A DNA stretch of 64,000 nucleotides from Stutzerimonas kunmingensis (GTDB lineage: Bacteria > Pseudomonadota > Gammaproteobacteria > Pseudomonadales > Pseudomonadaceae): the NCBI RefSeq assembly GCF_002929225.1, contig NZ_PISM01000021.1, positions 186,001 to 250,000 of the forward strand, written 5' to 3'. The position numbers and the translations under genes are program-made. Each line of letters begins with the position of its first letter. Within the stretch, counting starts at the first letter, position 1. The notes under the pieces are model-generated. The model ran no database searches and was not told where the DNA came from. It saw only the letters and a list, made by a program, of their open reading frames with translations. Positions 8,363 to 18,303 of the stretch are shown here, piece by piece.

Positions 8363-9667
8363 TTGAAACCGGTGAAAGTTGGCATCTGTGGGCTGGGAAC
8401 CGTCGGTGGCGGTACCTTCAATGTGCTCAAACGCAACGCCGAGGAGATTGCCCGCCGTGCCGGGCGCGGAATCGAGGTTGCGCAGATTGCCACCCGGCAC
8501 CCGAATCCCAAGTGCGATACCGGTACGACAGCCATCACGGCGGACATCTTCGATGTCGTGAACAACCCCGAAATCGACATCGTCGTCGAGCTGATCGGCG
8601 GTTATACCCTGGCCAAGGAACTCGTCCTCAAGGCCATCGAGAACGGCAAGCATGTGGTCACCGCCAACAAGGCGCTGATCGCCGTGCATGGCAACGAAAT
8701 CTTCGCCAAGGCCTGCGAGAAGGGCGTAATCGTCGCCTTCGAAGCCTCGGTCGCGGGTGGTATTCCGGTCATCAAGGCGATTCGTGAAGGCTTGGCCGGT
8801 AACCGCATCAACTGGCTGGCGGGAATCATCAACGGCACCGGCAACTTCATCCTCACCGAGATGCGTGAAAAGGGGCGCACCTTCGAGGACGTTCTCAAGG
8901 AAGCCCAGGAGCTCGGCTACGCCGAGGCCGACCCGACCTTCGACGTCGAGGGCATCGATGCCGCGCACAAGCTGACGATTCTAGCGTCCATCGCTTTCGG
9001 GATCCCGCTGCAGTTCGACAAGGCTTACACCGAGGGCATCGCGCGCCTGACCACGGCTGATGTGAATTACGCCGAAGCGCTGGGCTATCGCATCAAGCAC
9101 CTGGGCGTCGCCCGCCGCACCGATGCTGGCATCGAACTGCGCGTTCATCCGACACTGATTCCGGCCGACCGCCTGATCGCCAACGTCAATGGCGTGATGA
9201 ATGCGGTCATGGTCAATGGCGATGCCGTCGGCAGCACGCTCTACTACGGCGCTGGTGCAGGCATGGAGCCGACCGCTTCGGCAGTCGTGGCCGACCTCGT
9301 GGATGTGACCCGGGCTCTAACCACCGATCCGAACAATCGCGTGCCGCATCTGGCGTTCCAGCCCGAGTCGCTGTCCGATCATCCAATTCTGCCGATCAGT
9401 GCCTGCGAGAGCGCCTACTACCTGCGCATCCAGGCCAAGGACCATCCGGGCGTGCTGGCTCAGGTGGCAACCATTCTCTCCGAGCGTGGCATCAACATCG
9501 AGTCGATCATGCAGAAGGAGGCCGAAGTCCAGGACGGTCTGGTTCCTGTGATTCTGGTGACCCATCGAGTGGTCGAGCAGCGTATCGACGATGCTATCGC
9601 TGCGTTGGAAGCCCTCGATGATGTGGCGGACAAGGTCGTGCGCATTCGCGTCGAACAGCTCAACTAA
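8363..9667 (+). CDS. hom: Homoserine dehydrogenase
   Basis: Catalyses NAD(P)H-dependent reduction of aspartate semialdehyde to homoserine, on the way to threonine and methionine. The 434-residue product has the Rossmann motif GICGLGTVGGGTFNVL, the substrate/catalytic region AFEASVAGGIPVIK with GIINGTGNFILTEM, and a C-terminal ACT domain (LRIQAKDHPGVLAQVATILS) for feedback inhibition by threonine. The start is a TTG at 8363 (LKPVKVGICG); GGGGAG lies seven bases upstream, and the family begins exactly here. thrC follows after 84 bases, making a threonine pair. Confidence 0.96.
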   Translation: MKPVKVGICGLGTVGGGTFNVLKRNAEEIARRAGRGIEVAQIATRHPNPKCDTGTTAITADIFDVVNNPEIDIVVELIGGYTLAKELVLKAIENGKHVVTANKALIAVHGNEIFAKACEKGVIVAFEASVAGGIPVIKAIREGLAGNRINWLAGIINGTGNFILTEMREKGRTFEDVLKEAQELGYAEADPTFDVEGIDAAHKLTILASIAFGIPLQFDKAYTEGIARLTTADVNYAEALGYRIKHLGVARRTDAGIELRVHPTLIPADRLIANVNGVMNAVMVNGDAVGSTLYYGAGAGMEPTASAVVADLVDVTRALTTDPNNRVPHLAFQPESLSDHPILPISACESAYYLRIQAKDHPGVLAQVATILSERGINIESIMQKEAEVQDGLVPVILVTHRVVEQRIDDAIAALEALDDVADKVVRIRVEQLN

Positions 9668-9751
9668 CCAAGCCGCAGGCCGCAGCTGCAGGCACGGAAC
9701 TGCCTGATACCTGCAGCGCCAGCCTGCCGCTCGAACCGAAGGTTTGAACAA

Positions 9752-11161
9752 ATGCGCTACATCAGCACTCGCGGCCAGGCGCCGGCCCTGAACTTCGAAG
9801 ACGTCCTGCTGGCCGGCCTGGCCAGCGATGGCGGCCTGTACGTGCCGGAGAACCTGCCGCGGTTCACCGTGGAAGAAATTGCCTCCTGGGCCGGCCTGCC
9901 GTATCACGAGCTGGCCTTTCGGGTCATGCGCCCGTTCGTTGCCGGCAGCATTCCGGACGCCGACTTCAAGCGAATCCTCGAAGAAACCTATGGCGTCTTC
10001 GCCCATAGCGCCATCGCCCCGCTGCGTCAGCTGAACGGCAACGAGTGGGTGCTGGAGCTGTTTCACGGCCCAACCCTGGCGTTCAAGGATTTCGCCTTGC
10101 AGCTGCTCGGTCGTCTGCTCGATCACGTGCTGGCCAAGCGTGGCGAGCGCGTGGTGATCATGGGCGCCACCTCCGGTGATACCGGTTCGGCGGCCATCGA
10201 AGGCTGCAAGGCCTGCGACAACGTCGACATCTTCATCATGCACCCGCACAACCGCGTATCCGAGGTGCAGCGCCGGCAGATGACCACCATCCTCGGCGAC
10301 AACATTCACAACATCGCCATCGAAGGCAACTTCGACGACTGCCAGGAGATGGTCAAGGCCAGCTTTGCCGACCAGGGTTTCCTCAAGGGCACCCGTCTGG
10401 TGGCAGTCAACTCGATCAACTGGGCGCGGATCATGGCCCAGATCGTCTACTACTTCCACGCTGCGCTGCAGCTCGGCGGTCCGGCGCGCTCCGTGGCGTT
10501 CTCAGTGCCGACCGGCAATTTCGGCGACATCTTTGCCGGCTATCTGGCGCGCAACATGGGCCTGCCGATCAACCAGCTGATCGTTGCCACCAACCGCAAC
10601 GACATCCTGCATCGCTTCATGTCCGGCAACCGCTACGACAAGGACACCCTGCACGCGTCGCTGTCGCCGTCGATGGACATCATGGTGTCGTCGAACTTCG
10701 AGCGTCTGCTGTTCGACCTGCATGGTCGCAATGGCAAGGCCGTGGCCGAATTGCTGGATGGTTTCCGTGCCAGCGGCAAGCTGTCGGTGGAAGAGGAACG
10801 CTGGGCCGAAGCGCGCAAGCTGTTCGATTCGCTGGCCGTGGATGACGAGCAGACCTGCGCCACCATCGCTCAGGTCTTCAAGGAAACCGGCGAGGTGCTC
10901 GATCCGCATACGGCTATCGGTGTGCATGCCGCACGCGAATGCCGTCGCAGCCTGAGCATCCCGATGGTGACACTGGGCACCGCGCACCCGGTGAAATTCC
11001 CGGATGCGGTGGAGATGGCGGGTATTGGCCAGGCACTTGCCCTGCCGGCGCATCTGGCTGATCTGTTCGAACGCAGCGAGCGTTGCACGGTGCTGCCGAA
11101 CGAACTGAAGGCCGTTCAGGCCTTCGTTGGCCAGCACGGCAACCGGGGCAAGCCGCTGTAA
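9752..11161 (+). CDS. thrC: Threonine synthase
   Basis: PLP enzyme that turns O-phosphohomoserine into threonine. The 469-residue product opens with MRYISTRGQAPALNFEDVLL. The PLP lysine is in GPTLAFKDFALQLLG, and the phosphate-binding/aldimine region is GATSGDTGSAAIEGC. It is of the long (subgroup 2) class found in Pseudomonas and Enterobacteria. It follows hom and ends at a strong terminator. Confidence 0.97.
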   Translation: MRYISTRGQAPALNFEDVLLAGLASDGGLYVPENLPRFTVEEIASWAGLPYHELAFRVMRPFVAGSIPDADFKRILEETYGVFAHSAIAPLRQLNGNEWVLELFHGPTLAFKDFALQLLGRLLDHVLAKRGERVVIMGATSGDTGSAAIEGCKACDNVDIFIMHPHNRVSEVQRRQMTTILGDNIHNIAIEGNFDDCQEMVKASFADQGFLKGTRLVAVNSINWARIMAQIVYYFHAALQLGGPARSVAFSVPTGNFGDIFAGYLARNMGLPINQLIVATNRNDILHRFMSGNRYDKDTLHASLSPSMDIMVSSNFERLLFDLHGRNGKAVAELLDGFRASGKLSVEEERWAEARKLFDSLAVDDEQTCATIAQVFKETGEVLDPHTAIGVHAARECRRSLSIPMVTLGTAHPVKFPDAVEMAGIGQALALPAHLADLFERSERCTVLPNELKAVQAFVGQHGNRGKPL

Positions 11162-11175
11162 CGCTGCGGTAATAC

Positions 11176-11207
11176 AAAAAAGGCCAGTCGCATGACTGGC
11201 CTTTTTT
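11176..11207 (+). terminator. Rho-independent terminator after thrC
   Basis: A-run, inverted repeat AGGCCAGTC-gcat-GACTGGCCT and T-run, starting 14 bases after the thrC stop. The flanking A and T tracts make it usable in both directions, which suits the convergent rnt gene. Confidence 0.92.
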
Positions 11208-11279
11208 CGTTTAAAGCGTCGATCTCGACTGCTGGCATTGCAAAGCGGGCCTTCGCCCCGATGCGCCGTATCCCGGACG

Positions 11280-11954
11280 TTACTCGTCGAACTCTTCCCA
11301 ACCGCCCATTTCCCGCCAACGATTGACGATGCCGCAGAACAGCTCGGCGGTCTTCTCGGTGTCGTACCGGGCTGAGTGCGCCTCGCGGCCGTCGAAGTCG
11401 ATCCCGGCGGCCTGGCAGGCCTTGGCCAGCACAGTCTGGCCGTAGGCAAGGCCAGCGAGGGTGGCGGTGTCGAAGCTGGAGAAGGGGTGGAACGGGTTGC
11501 GCTTGATCTCGCAACGAGCGATCGCTGCGTTGAGAAAGCCCAGGTCGAAGCTGCTGTTATGACCGACCAGAATCGCGCGCTTGCAGCCGGCGGATTTCAC
11601 CGCTTTGCGCACGCTGCGAAAGATATCGGTCAGGGCCTGCGATTCGGGCACGGCCATGCGCAGCGGATGGTCGAGTTTGATGCCGGTGAACTCCAGCGCG
11701 GCTGCCTCGATGTTGGCGCCAGCGAAAGGCTCCACGCGGTAGAACAAGGTGTCCTGCGGGTACAGCAGGCCTTGCTCGTCCATGCCGATGGTCACGGCCG
11801 CAATTTCCAGCAGCGCATCCGTTGCGCTGTTGAAGCCGCCGCACTCGACATCGATCACCACTGGCAGGAAACCACGGAAACGCCGCGCCATCGGCGAGCG
11901 GGGTTTGCCCGGCAGGTGCTCTTCGAGCTCGTCTTCGAAGTGTTCTTCGCTCAT
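11280..11954 (-). CDS. rnt: Ribonuclease T
   Basis: DEDDh 3'-5' exoribonuclease that trims tRNA and other stable RNA 3' ends. The 224-residue product has exonuclease motif [20 protein letters not shown], motif II around [16 protein letters not shown] and motif [20 protein letters not shown], so all catalytic acids and the histidine are in place. Its ATG overlaps the pyrC stop by four bases, so the two are translationally coupled. This pair is conserved in Pseudomonas. Confidence 0.96.
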   Translation of the reverse strand: MSEEHFEDELEEHLPGKPRSPMARRFRGFLPVVIDVECGGFNSATDALLEIAAVTIGMDEQGLLYPQDTLFYRVEPFAGANIEAAALEFTGIKLDHPLRMAVPESQALTDIFRSVRKAVKSAGCKRAILVGHNSSFDLGFLNAAIARCEIKRNPFHPFSSFDTATLAGLAYGQTVLAKACQAAGIDFDGREAHSARYDTEKTAELFCGIVNRWREMGGWEEFDE

Positions 11955-12994
11955 GCGTTCGTCTCCAGACGCCAGTGCAGTCGTTCCCCGGCACGCAGCG
12001 GCACGACGACCTGCTCACCGAATGGCAGATTGGCCGGCACGTTCCACTCCTCGCGCACCAGGGTGATCTGCGTGGTGTTGCGCGGCAGACCGTAGAAATC
12101 CGGACCGAAGTGACTGGCAAAGGGTTCCAGTTTGTCCAGCGCCTGCCGCTGCTCGAAGGCTTCGGCGTACAGCTCGATGGCCGCATGCGCGGTATAGCAC
12201 CCAGCACAACCGCAGGCAGCTTCCTTGGCGTGCTGTGCGTGGGGGGCCGAGTCGGTGCCGAGGAAGAACTTCGGGCTGCCGCTGGTGGCGGCATCCAGCA
12301 GGGCTTCCTGGTGAACGTTGCGCTTGAGCACTGGCAGGCAGAACAAATGCGGACGAATGCCGCCGACCAGCATGTGGTTGCGGTTGTACAGCAGATGGTG
12401 CGCGGTGATGGTGGCGCCGACGTTGGTGCCTGCCGCCTGGACGAACTGCACGGCGTCACGGGTGGTGATGTGCTCGAACACCACTTTCAGGGTTGGGAAG
12501 CGCGCGGTGACGCGACTCAACTGCTCGTCGATGAAGTGTTTCTCACGATCGAAGATATCGATCTCGCTGCGCGTGACCTCGCCGTGGACCAGCAAAGGCA
12601 GGCCGACCTCCGCCATGGTTTCCAGCACGCCGAAGATGTTGTCGATGGCGGTCACGCCGGAAGCGGAGTTGGTGGTCGCGCCTGCCGGATATAGCTTGGC
12701 GGCATGCACGAAGCCGCTGTCCTTGGCCTGGCGGATATCGTCAGAACTGGTGCTGTCGGTGAGATAGAGCACCATCAATGGCGCGAAATCACTGCCGGTC
12801 GGCCGAGCCGCCAGGATGCGCTGGCGATAGGCTTCGGCCTCGTCGGCATTGCGTACCGGTGGCACCAGGTTCGGCATGATGATGGCGCGGGCGAACTGGC
12901 GAGCAGCATCCGCGACGGTGTGAGGCAGGGCGGCGCCGTCGCGCAGGTGGATGTGCCAGTCGTCGGGGCGCAGCAGGGTGAGTCGGTCGGACAT
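11951..12994 (-). CDS. pyrC: Dihydroorotase
   Basis: Zinc amidohydrolase of de novo pyrimidine synthesis that interconverts carbamoyl-aspartate and dihydroorotate. The 347-residue class-II enzyme carries the metal motif [15 protein letters not shown], the carboxylated-lysine segment [17 protein letters not shown], metal histidines in LLVHGEVTR and [11 protein letters not shown], and the aspartate in [16 protein letters not shown]. It precedes rnt with a four-base overlap. Start ATG at 12994 gives [14 protein letters not shown], as in the family. Confidence 0.97.
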   Translation of the reverse strand: MSDRLTLLRPDDWHIHLRDGAALPHTVADAARQFARAIIMPNLVPPVRNADEAEAYRQRILAARPTGSDFAPLMVLYLTDSTSSDDIRQAKDSGFVHAAKLYPAGATTNSASGVTAIDNIFGVLETMAEVGLPLLVHGEVTRSEIDIFDREKHFIDEQLSRVTARFPTLKVVFEHITTRDAVQFVQAAGTNVGATITAHHLLYNRNHMLVGGIRPHLFCLPVLKRNVHQEALLDAATSGSPKFFLGTDSAPHAQHAKEAACGCAGCYTAHAAIELYAEAFEQRQALDKLEPFASHFGPDFYGLPRNTTQITLVREEWNVPANLPFGEQVVVPLRAGERLHWRLETNA

Positions 12995-13158
12995 GCAGGG
13001 GTTTCCAGGCGGGTGAAACGTGCGCGAATGCTACCGGAAAAGCCCGGAGACGGCATCTTGCCTTCGTCTGCCAGGCTTGGGCACTGACCGTGACACGCTC
13101 AAGTTTGCCGGTCGGGCACCGATACCTAGAAGGAATACGCATCCTCTCGGAGTTCATC

Positions 13159-14049
13159 GTGCGCCTGCGCCCCCTCGTACTGTTGTGCCTGCTCGCTTCA
13201 CCGGCCAACGCCCTGACATTCCAGACGCGGCTGGAACGGGTGCAATGGCAGGTGGAGGGCGATCAGTTCGAGTGCCGACTGACCCAGCCTATCGCCGGTT
13301 TCGGCAGCGGCGAGTTCGTCAGGCGTGCCGGCGAACAGGCGGTCTTTCGTCTGCACTCGCCGGAGCGCTGGCTTGGCGCCGGCTCGGCGACACTGCTCGC
13401 TGCAGCGGCGCCTTGGCAACCGTCGCGCAGTGATATCAATCTCGGCGTGGTCACCGTGAGTGGTGGCGATATTCCGTTCAACAGCACCCAGCTACAGGCC
13501 GGGCGCCTGCTCAGCGGCTTGCTCGAAGGGCGTAGCCCGGTGGTTCGGCATCGCACCATGCACGGCGGCGATACCCTGGAGATTCGCCTGTTGCCGGCGC
13601 GCTTCGGCAAGGCTTACGAGGACTACCGCGCCTGTACGGCCAAGCTGCTGCCAGTCAATTTCGATCAGGTGCGCCAGTCGCAGATCGGTTTCCCGAGCAG
13701 CGATGTGGTGCTGGACGCTCAGGGGCGCGCCAGGCTCGATGTCGTTCTGCAGTACATGCGCGCCGATCCCAGTGTGAATCGCATCGAACTGGATGGCCAC
13801 TCGGACAACAGCGGCAATCGCCTGCTCAATCGGGATCTGTCGCGCCGTCGCGCACTGGCGGTTCAGGAGTATCTGGTCGCCAACGGCATAGCGCTGGAGC
13901 AGATCACCCTGCGCTTCCATGGCGAGCGCTATCCGCTGGTGGCCAACAGCAGCGAGGCCAATCGCGCGAAGAATCGGCGTGTCACCTTGCGCCTGGTGCG
14001 AGAAGCGGCGCCTCCTGCCCCCTCGGCTCCCGCCGCCCCGTCGTCTTGA
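13159..14049 (+). CDS. motY: Flagellar T-ring protein MotY (OmpA-like)
   Basis: Periplasmic protein of about 296 residues. It has a signal peptide (RLRPLVLLCLLASPANA), an N-terminal MotY domain (FQTRLERVQWQVEGDQFECR) and a C-terminal OmpA peptidoglycan-binding domain (VNRIELDGHSDNSGNRLLNR, RRALAVQEYLVANGI). It is predicted to anchor stator units around the polar flagellar motor, so the organism is likely motile. I prefer the GTG at 13159, because it begins the signal peptide and follows CGGAG; the open frame reaches back to 13090. Its position between pyrC and argG matches Pseudomonas. Confidence 0.9.
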   Translation: MRLRPLVLLCLLASPANALTFQTRLERVQWQVEGDQFECRLTQPIAGFGSGEFVRRAGEQAVFRLHSPERWLGAGSATLLAAAAPWQPSRSDINLGVVTVSGGDIPFNSTQLQAGRLLSGLLEGRSPVVRHRTMHGGDTLEIRLLPARFGKAYEDYRACTAKLLPVNFDQVRQSQIGFPSSDVVLDAQGRARLDVVLQYMRADPSVNRIELDGHSDNSGNRLLNRDLSRRRALAVQEYLVANGIALEQITLRFHGERYPLVANSSEANRAKNRRVTLRLVREAAPPAPSAPAAPSS

Positions 14050-14136
14050 TTGCCGCCGCAGCGGCGCGCCCCTGTAAAAGCCAGCCCATGACCGGTAGAA
14101 TCGCAGGCTTTCCGTACAACCCGTGGAGCTGATGGC

Positions 14137-15354
14137 ATGGCGGACGTTAAGAAGGTAGTTCTGGCCTATTCCGGTGGCCTGGACACCTCGGTGATTCTGA
14201 AGTGGCTGCAAGACACCTATAACTGTGAAGTGGTGACCTTCACCGCCGACCTCGGCCAGGGCGAAGAAGTCGAGCCAGCGCGCACCAAGGCGCAGGCTCT
14301 GGGCGTCAAGGAAATCTACATCGATGACCTGCGCGAAGAGTTCGTGCGCGACTTCGTCTTCCCCATGTTCCGTGCCAACACCGTTTACGAAGGCGAGTAC
14401 CTGCTGGGTACCTCCATCGCCCGTCCGCTGATCGCCAAGCGCCTGATCGAGATCGCCAACGAGACTGGTGCCGATGCCATCTCCCACGGTGCCACCGGCA
14501 AGGGTAACGACCAGGTGCGCTTCGAGCTGGGCGCCTATGCGCTGAAGCCGGGTGTCAAGGTGATCGCTCCCTGGCGCGAGTGGGATCTGCTGTCGCGCGA
14601 GAAGCTGATGGACTACGCCGAGAAGCATGCCATCCCGATCGAGCGCCACGGCAAGAAGAAGTCGCCTTACTCCATGGATGCCAACCTGCTGCACATCTCC
14701 TACGAGGGCGGTGTGCTGGAAGACACCTGGACCGAGCACGAAGAAGACATGTGGCGCTGGACCAAGTCGCCGGAAGCGGCGCCGGACACCCCCACCTACA
14801 TCGAGCTGACCTACCGCAAGGGCGACATCGTCGCCATCGATGGCAAGGACATGACTCCAGCTCAGGTCCTGGCCGAGCTGAACCGCATCGGCGGCGAGAA
14901 CGGCATCGGCCGCCTCGACATCGTCGAGAACCGCTATGTCGGCATGAAGTCCCGCGGCTGCTATGAGACGCCCGGCGGCACCATCATGCTCAAGGCCCAC
15001 CGCGCCATCGAGTCGATCACCCTCGACCGCGAGGTCGCGCACCTGAAAGACGAGCTGATGCCCAAGTACGCCAGCCTGATCTACAACGGCTACTGGTGGA
15101 GTCCCGAGCGCAGCATGCTGCAGCAGATGATCGACGCTTCCCAGGTCAACGTGAACGGCGTCGTGCGCCTGAAGCTGTACAAGGGCAACGTCATCGTCGT
15201 CGGCCGCAAGTCCGACGATTCGCTGTTCGACGCCAACATTGCGACCTTCGAAGAGGATGGCGGCGCCTACAACCAGGCGGACGCCGGGGGCTTCATCAAG
15301 CTCAACGCCCTGCGCATGCGCATCGCTGCCGGCAAGGGCCGCACCCAGTTCTGA
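14137..15354 (+). CDS. argG: Argininosuccinate synthase
   Basis: Joins citrulline and aspartate using ATP in arginine synthesis. The 405-residue product has the PP-loop ATP motif [19 protein letters not shown]. Citrulline/aspartate-binding segments include [35 protein letters not shown] and [20 protein letters not shown]. Length and start ([14 protein letters not shown]) match the family. It stands alone with about 90 bases before it. Confidence 0.98.
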   Translation: MADVKKVVLAYSGGLDTSVILKWLQDTYNCEVVTFTADLGQGEEVEPARTKAQALGVKEIYIDDLREEFVRDFVFPMFRANTVYEGEYLLGTSIARPLIAKRLIEIANETGADAISHGATGKGNDQVRFELGAYALKPGVKVIAPWREWDLLSREKLMDYAEKHAIPIERHGKKKSPYSMDANLLHISYEGGVLEDTWTEHEEDMWRWTKSPEAAPDTPTYIELTYRKGDIVAIDGKDMTPAQVLAELNRIGGENGIGRLDIVENRYVGMKSRGCYETPGGTIMLKAHRAIESITLDREVAHLKDELMPKYASLIYNGYWWSPERSMLQQMIDASQVNVNGVVRLKLYKGNVIVVGRKSDDSLFDANIATFEEDGGAYNQADAGGFIKLNALRMRIAAGKGRTQF

Positions 15355-15449
15355 TAAGCTGGCGCGCCTGAGCCAACCGACCCCGGCCATGTGCCGGGGT
15401 TGTACTTTCTGCACTGCCACAAGCGCTGCCGAACGAGGAGACCTGAATC

Positions 15450-15842
15450 ATGAGACTGCTGCATACCATGCTGCGTGTCGGCGATATGGAAAAGTCCATC
15501 GCCTTCTATACCGAAGTGCTGGGCATGACCCTGCTGCGCCGCAAAGACTATCCGGACGGCAAATTCACGCTCGCCTTCGTCGGTTACGGCGACGAGGCGC
15601 ACAACAGCGTCATCGAGCTGACCCACAACTGGGGTGTCGAGACCTACGAGCTGGGTAATGGCTACGGCCACATCGCCCTGGAAGTGGAAGATGTCTACAA
15701 GGCCTGCGAGGACATCCGTGCCCGTGGCGGCAAGATCACCCGGGAGCCGGGGCCGATGATGCACGGTTCGAGCATTCTGGCCTTCGTTGAAGACCCGGAT
15801 GGCTACAAGATAGAACTGTTATCGCCGAAGCGCGCTGACTGA
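15450..15842 (+). CDS. gloA: Lactoylglutathione lyase (glyoxalase I)
   Basis: Isomerises the methylglyoxal-glutathione hemithioacetal to S-lactoylglutathione. The 130-residue protein has the VOC fold with [20 protein letters not shown] at the N-terminus, the central [16 protein letters not shown] and [15 protein letters not shown], and the C-terminal [13 protein letters not shown]. The histidine and glutamate metal ligands are where the short bacterial glyoxalase I class has them. A GAGGAGACC Shine-Dalgarno precedes the ATG. Confidence 0.95.
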   Translation: MRLLHTMLRVGDMEKSIAFYTEVLGMTLLRRKDYPDGKFTLAFVGYGDEAHNSVIELTHNWGVETYELGNGYGHIALEVEDVYKACEDIRARGGKITREPGPMMHGSSILAFVEDPDGYKIELLSPKRAD

Positions 15843-15854
15843 TCGGTAGATATG

Positions 15855-15879
15855 AAAAAGCCCCTTTCGGGGCTTTTTC
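15855..15879. terminator. Bidirectional intrinsic terminator between gloA and the PA3496-like gene
   Basis: AAAAAGCCCC-ttt-CGGGGCTTTTT is a near-symmetric hairpin with A and T tracts. It lies between two converging genes and can end both transcripts. Confidence 0.88.
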
Positions 15880-15881
15880 TT

Positions 15882-16061
15882 TTATAGATCGAAGTCGAAG
15901 TCGTTCAACTGTTTCTGCAGGCGGCGTTCCTCCAGCAGGTTGTCGATGATTCGGCGCTTGGTCAGATTGGTCTTGGCGACCTCGACGGGAGCTTCGCTGC
16001 TCTCATCGTCATCTTCGGCGATGAAATCGTCTTCGATCTGAATGTCTTCTTTCTCGGCCAC
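15882..16061 (-). CDS. Small acidic PA3496-family protein
   Basis: A 59-residue product starting at GTG with GGAG seven bases upstream. The N-terminal half is very acidic (DIQIEDDFIAEDDDESSE). The C-terminal half is basic then amphipathic (KRRIIDNLLEERRLQKQL) and ends FDFDL. I recognise it as like PA3496 of P. aeruginosa, annotated as a putative envelope-integrity protein and found beside nth in the same way. The strongly split charge and the position next to nth/rnf are the main evidence. No catalytic motif is seen and the function is not established. Confidence 0.75.
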   Translation of the reverse strand: MAEKEDIQIEDDFIAEDDDESSEAPVEVAKTNLTKRRIIDNLLEERRLQKQLNDFDFDL

Positions 16062-16169
16062 TTGTTCACTCCAAGGCTACGGGGCGCTCTTGGCGCACCT
16101 TATAGCCGCAAATCGGGAGCCGGTAAAAAAGTTTTTTTCAATCGCGATGCAAGCTTTTCGCTAGCGCAC

Positions 16170-16808
16170 TCAATCGTCCGAAGTCTTGTGCCTGTATTCG
16201 CAGAGATCCTCGATCCGACAGCTGCCGCATAGTGGTTTGCGCGCCTTGCAGACATAGCGTCCGTGCAGGATCAGCCAGTGGTGTGCGTCGAGCAGATAAT
16301 CCTTCGGTACGAAACGAACCAGCTTGCGTTCGACCTCCAGAACGTTCTTGCCTGGGGCGATGCCGGTGCGGTTGCTGACCCGGAAGATGTGCGTGTCCAC
16401 CGCCATGGTGAATTGGCGGAATGCCGTGTTCAGTACCACGTTGGCGGTCTTGCGGCCCACCCCGGGGAGGGCTTCCAGATCCTCGCGATTGTCCGGCACC
16501 TGGCCGCCATGCTTCTCGATCAGGATGCGACAGGTCTCGATGACGTTCTTCGCCTTGCTCGGATACAGGCCGATGGTGCGGATGTACTCGCACAGGCCGT
16601 CGTAGCCGAGGGCGTAGATCGCCTCCGGGGTGTTGGCCACGGGGTAGAGCCTGGCAGTGGCCTTGTTCACGCCGACATCGGTGGCCTGGGCCGAGAGGAT
16701 CACGGCGATCAGCAGCTCGAAGGGCGTGCTGTAGGCCAGCTCGGTCTTCGGCTCGGGGTTGTCTTCATGCAAGCGCCGGAAGATTTCCCGACGTTTTTCG
16801 GCATTCAT
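16170..16808 (-). CDS. nth: Endonuclease III
   Basis: Base-excision repair DNA glycosylase and AP lyase for oxidised pyrimidines. The 212-residue product has the helix-hairpin-helix LPGVGRKTANVVLNTAF, the catalytic Lys in that segment, the aspartate in AVDTHIFRVSNRTGIA, and a C-terminal [4Fe-4S] loop with spacing C-x6-C-x2-C-x5-C (CKARKPLCGSCRIEDLC). It lies ten bases after rnfE and is the last gene of the rnf cluster, as in Pseudomonas and E. coli. Confidence 0.97.
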   Translation of the reverse strand: MNAEKRREIFRRLHEDNPEPKTELAYSTPFELLIAVILSAQATDVGVNKATARLYPVANTPEAIYALGYDGLCEYIRTIGLYPSKAKNVIETCRILIEKHGGQVPDNREDLEALPGVGRKTANVVLNTAFRQFTMAVDTHIFRVSNRTGIAPGKNVLEVERKLVRFVPKDYLLDAHHWLILHGRYVCKARKPLCGSCRIEDLCEYRHKTSDD

Positions 16809-16818
16809 CGGAACGGGC

Positions 16819-17532
16819 TCACTCGATCACACCGGTTACGCGTACGCGGCGGCTGGTGGCCGGTGCAGCGGGCTGGGTGGCGCGGGCACGTTCGGCAAGC
16901 TGCTGGTCGATCCGGTTCTTCAGCGCAATCAGCAGGCCGAGCACGATGAAGGCACCAGGCGGCAGAATCGCCAACAGGAAGCCCTTGTAGTCGCTGAACA
17001 GAGTGATCTGCCAGTCAGCGGCGATCGGGCTGAACAGCAGGTGCATGTTGGCGAACAGCGCACCGGTGCCGAACAGTTCGCGCAGGCCGCCGAGCACCAC
17101 CAGAACCAGACAGAAGCCGATGCCCATGACCAGACCGTCGAAGCCTGCGATCAGTGGATTGTGTTTGGCGGCGAACCCGTCGGCGCGTCCAAGGATGACG
17201 CAGTTGGTGGTGATCAGCGGGATGAAGATGCCGAGGATCTGGTACAGCTCGTAGGTGAAGGCCTGCATCAGTAGCTCAATGCAGGTGGTCAGCGCGGCGA
17301 TGATCATCACGAATGCCGGCAGACGCACCGCGGTGTTGACCACGCCGCGCACCAGCGATACGCCGATGTTCGAACAGGTCAGCACCAGCATCGTCGCCAG
17401 GCCGAGTCCGAGTGCGTTGACCGCCGAGTTGCTGACGCCGAGCAGCGGACAGAGCCCGAGCAGCTGGACCAGCGCCGGGTTGTTCTTCCACAGTCCGTTG
17501 ACGGTCAGTTCGCGATAGCTGGGTGCGCTCAT
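16819..17532 (-). CDS. rnfE: Rnf/Rsx electron transport complex subunit E
   Basis: Integral membrane subunit (237 residues, about six helices) of the NADH:ferredoxin-type Rnf complex. The start is [19 protein letters not shown], followed by [19 protein letters not shown] and [19 protein letters not shown], hallmarks of the RnfA/RnfE/NqrD/NqrE family. Its ATG overlaps the rnfG stop by four bases. It ends with a basic tail rich in Arg and Ala/Pro. Confidence 0.95.
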   Translation of the reverse strand: MSAPSYRELTVNGLWKNNPALVQLLGLCPLLGVSNSAVNALGLGLATMLVLTCSNIGVSLVRGVVNTAVRLPAFVMIIAALTTCIELLMQAFTYELYQILGIFIPLITTNCVILGRADGFAAKHNPLIAGFDGLVMGIGFCLVLVVLGGLRELFGTGALFANMHLLFSPIAADWQITLFSDYKGFLLAILPPGAFIVLGLLIALKNRIDQQLAERARATQPAAPATSRRVRVTGVIE

Positions 17533-18302
17533 GGCTGATCCCCTTGCGGCTCGGCTTCAGGCTCGTTGGTTTGCAGCTCGTCGCGGGTGGCGGCACTTCC
17601 GGCGCGTGAGTGGACGGTGGCTCCGGCGGGCTCGGTGCGGTTTTCCAAGGCGTCGCCGACGGCCCCGGTCGTCTCGCCGCCGGTTGCCAGCAGCTCGGCC
17701 TTGTGCGCATCGAAGTACTGCAAGGCGTGGTGCACGGCGCCGACCACGGCGCGGGGGGTGATGGTGGCGCCGGCGAACTGGTCGAACTCGCCGCGATCCT
17801 TCTTCACTGCCCAGCCTTCGGCCTCGGGGCTGCTCAGCGACTTGCCTTCGAAACTGCGAATCCAAGGACTTTTCGCCAGTTCGATCTTGTCGCCCAGTCC
17901 TGGCGTTTCACGATGACCGATGACGCGGACACCGGCGACCCGGCCGTCGGCGTGGATGCCCACCAGCAGGTGAATCGCGCCGCTGTAGCCATCCGGCGCG
18001 ATGGCCTGGAGGATCACGGCGCTTGGCCGGCCATCCTTGATGGCGACATAGGCGGGCAGAGGGCTCTTGTTGCCGAGCAAGCGGTCCTGGATCGGCACGC
18101 TGTCGTCGAGCAGGTGATTGTCATAACTGCCTGCGGGCAGAATTTCACCCAGTGCGCGAACCTGTGCGGCGCGTTCGGCGGCCTGGATGCGTTCGGCGGT
18201 TCCCTGCTGAAGCAGCGTCACCGCGCCTACGGTGACAATTGCGAACAAGCCCAGCACCGCGGCGTTCTTCAGCATGGAACGGCTGATTTCCGGAAGCATC
18301 AT
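17529..18302 (-). CDS. rnfG: Rnf/Rsx electron transport complex subunit G
   Basis: Membrane-anchored periplasmic flavoprotein of 257 residues. One N-terminal helix ([20 protein letters not shown]) is followed by the FMN-binding domain. The flavinylation site is the threonine in [16 protein letters not shown], and the upstream [13 protein letters not shown] motif is conserved. After about residue 210 there is a low-complexity tail of Pro/Glu/Ala. A second in-frame ATG lies directly after the first, so the start could be one codon later. It fits tightly between rnfD and rnfE. Confidence 0.95.
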   Translation of the reverse strand: MMLPEISRSMLKNAAVLGLFAIVTVGAVTLLQQGTAERIQAAERAAQVRALGEILPAGSYDNHLLDDSVPIQDRLLGNKSPLPAYVAIKDGRPSAVILQAIAPDGYSGAIHLLVGIHADGRVAGVRVIGHRETPGLGDKIELAKSPWIRSFEGKSLSSPEAEGWAVKKDRGEFDQFAGATITPRAVVGAVHHALQYFDAHKAELLATGGETTGAVGDALENRTEPAGATVHSRAGSAATRDELQTNEPEAEPQGDQP

Positions 18303-18303
18303 G

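Noticed and set aside
13492..15420. 642-codon open frame on the minus strand opposite motY and argG
   Set aside because: It is the antisense shadow of argG and motY, whose products are unmistakable. High GC leaves long stop-free antisense frames, and the translation shows no recognisable domain.
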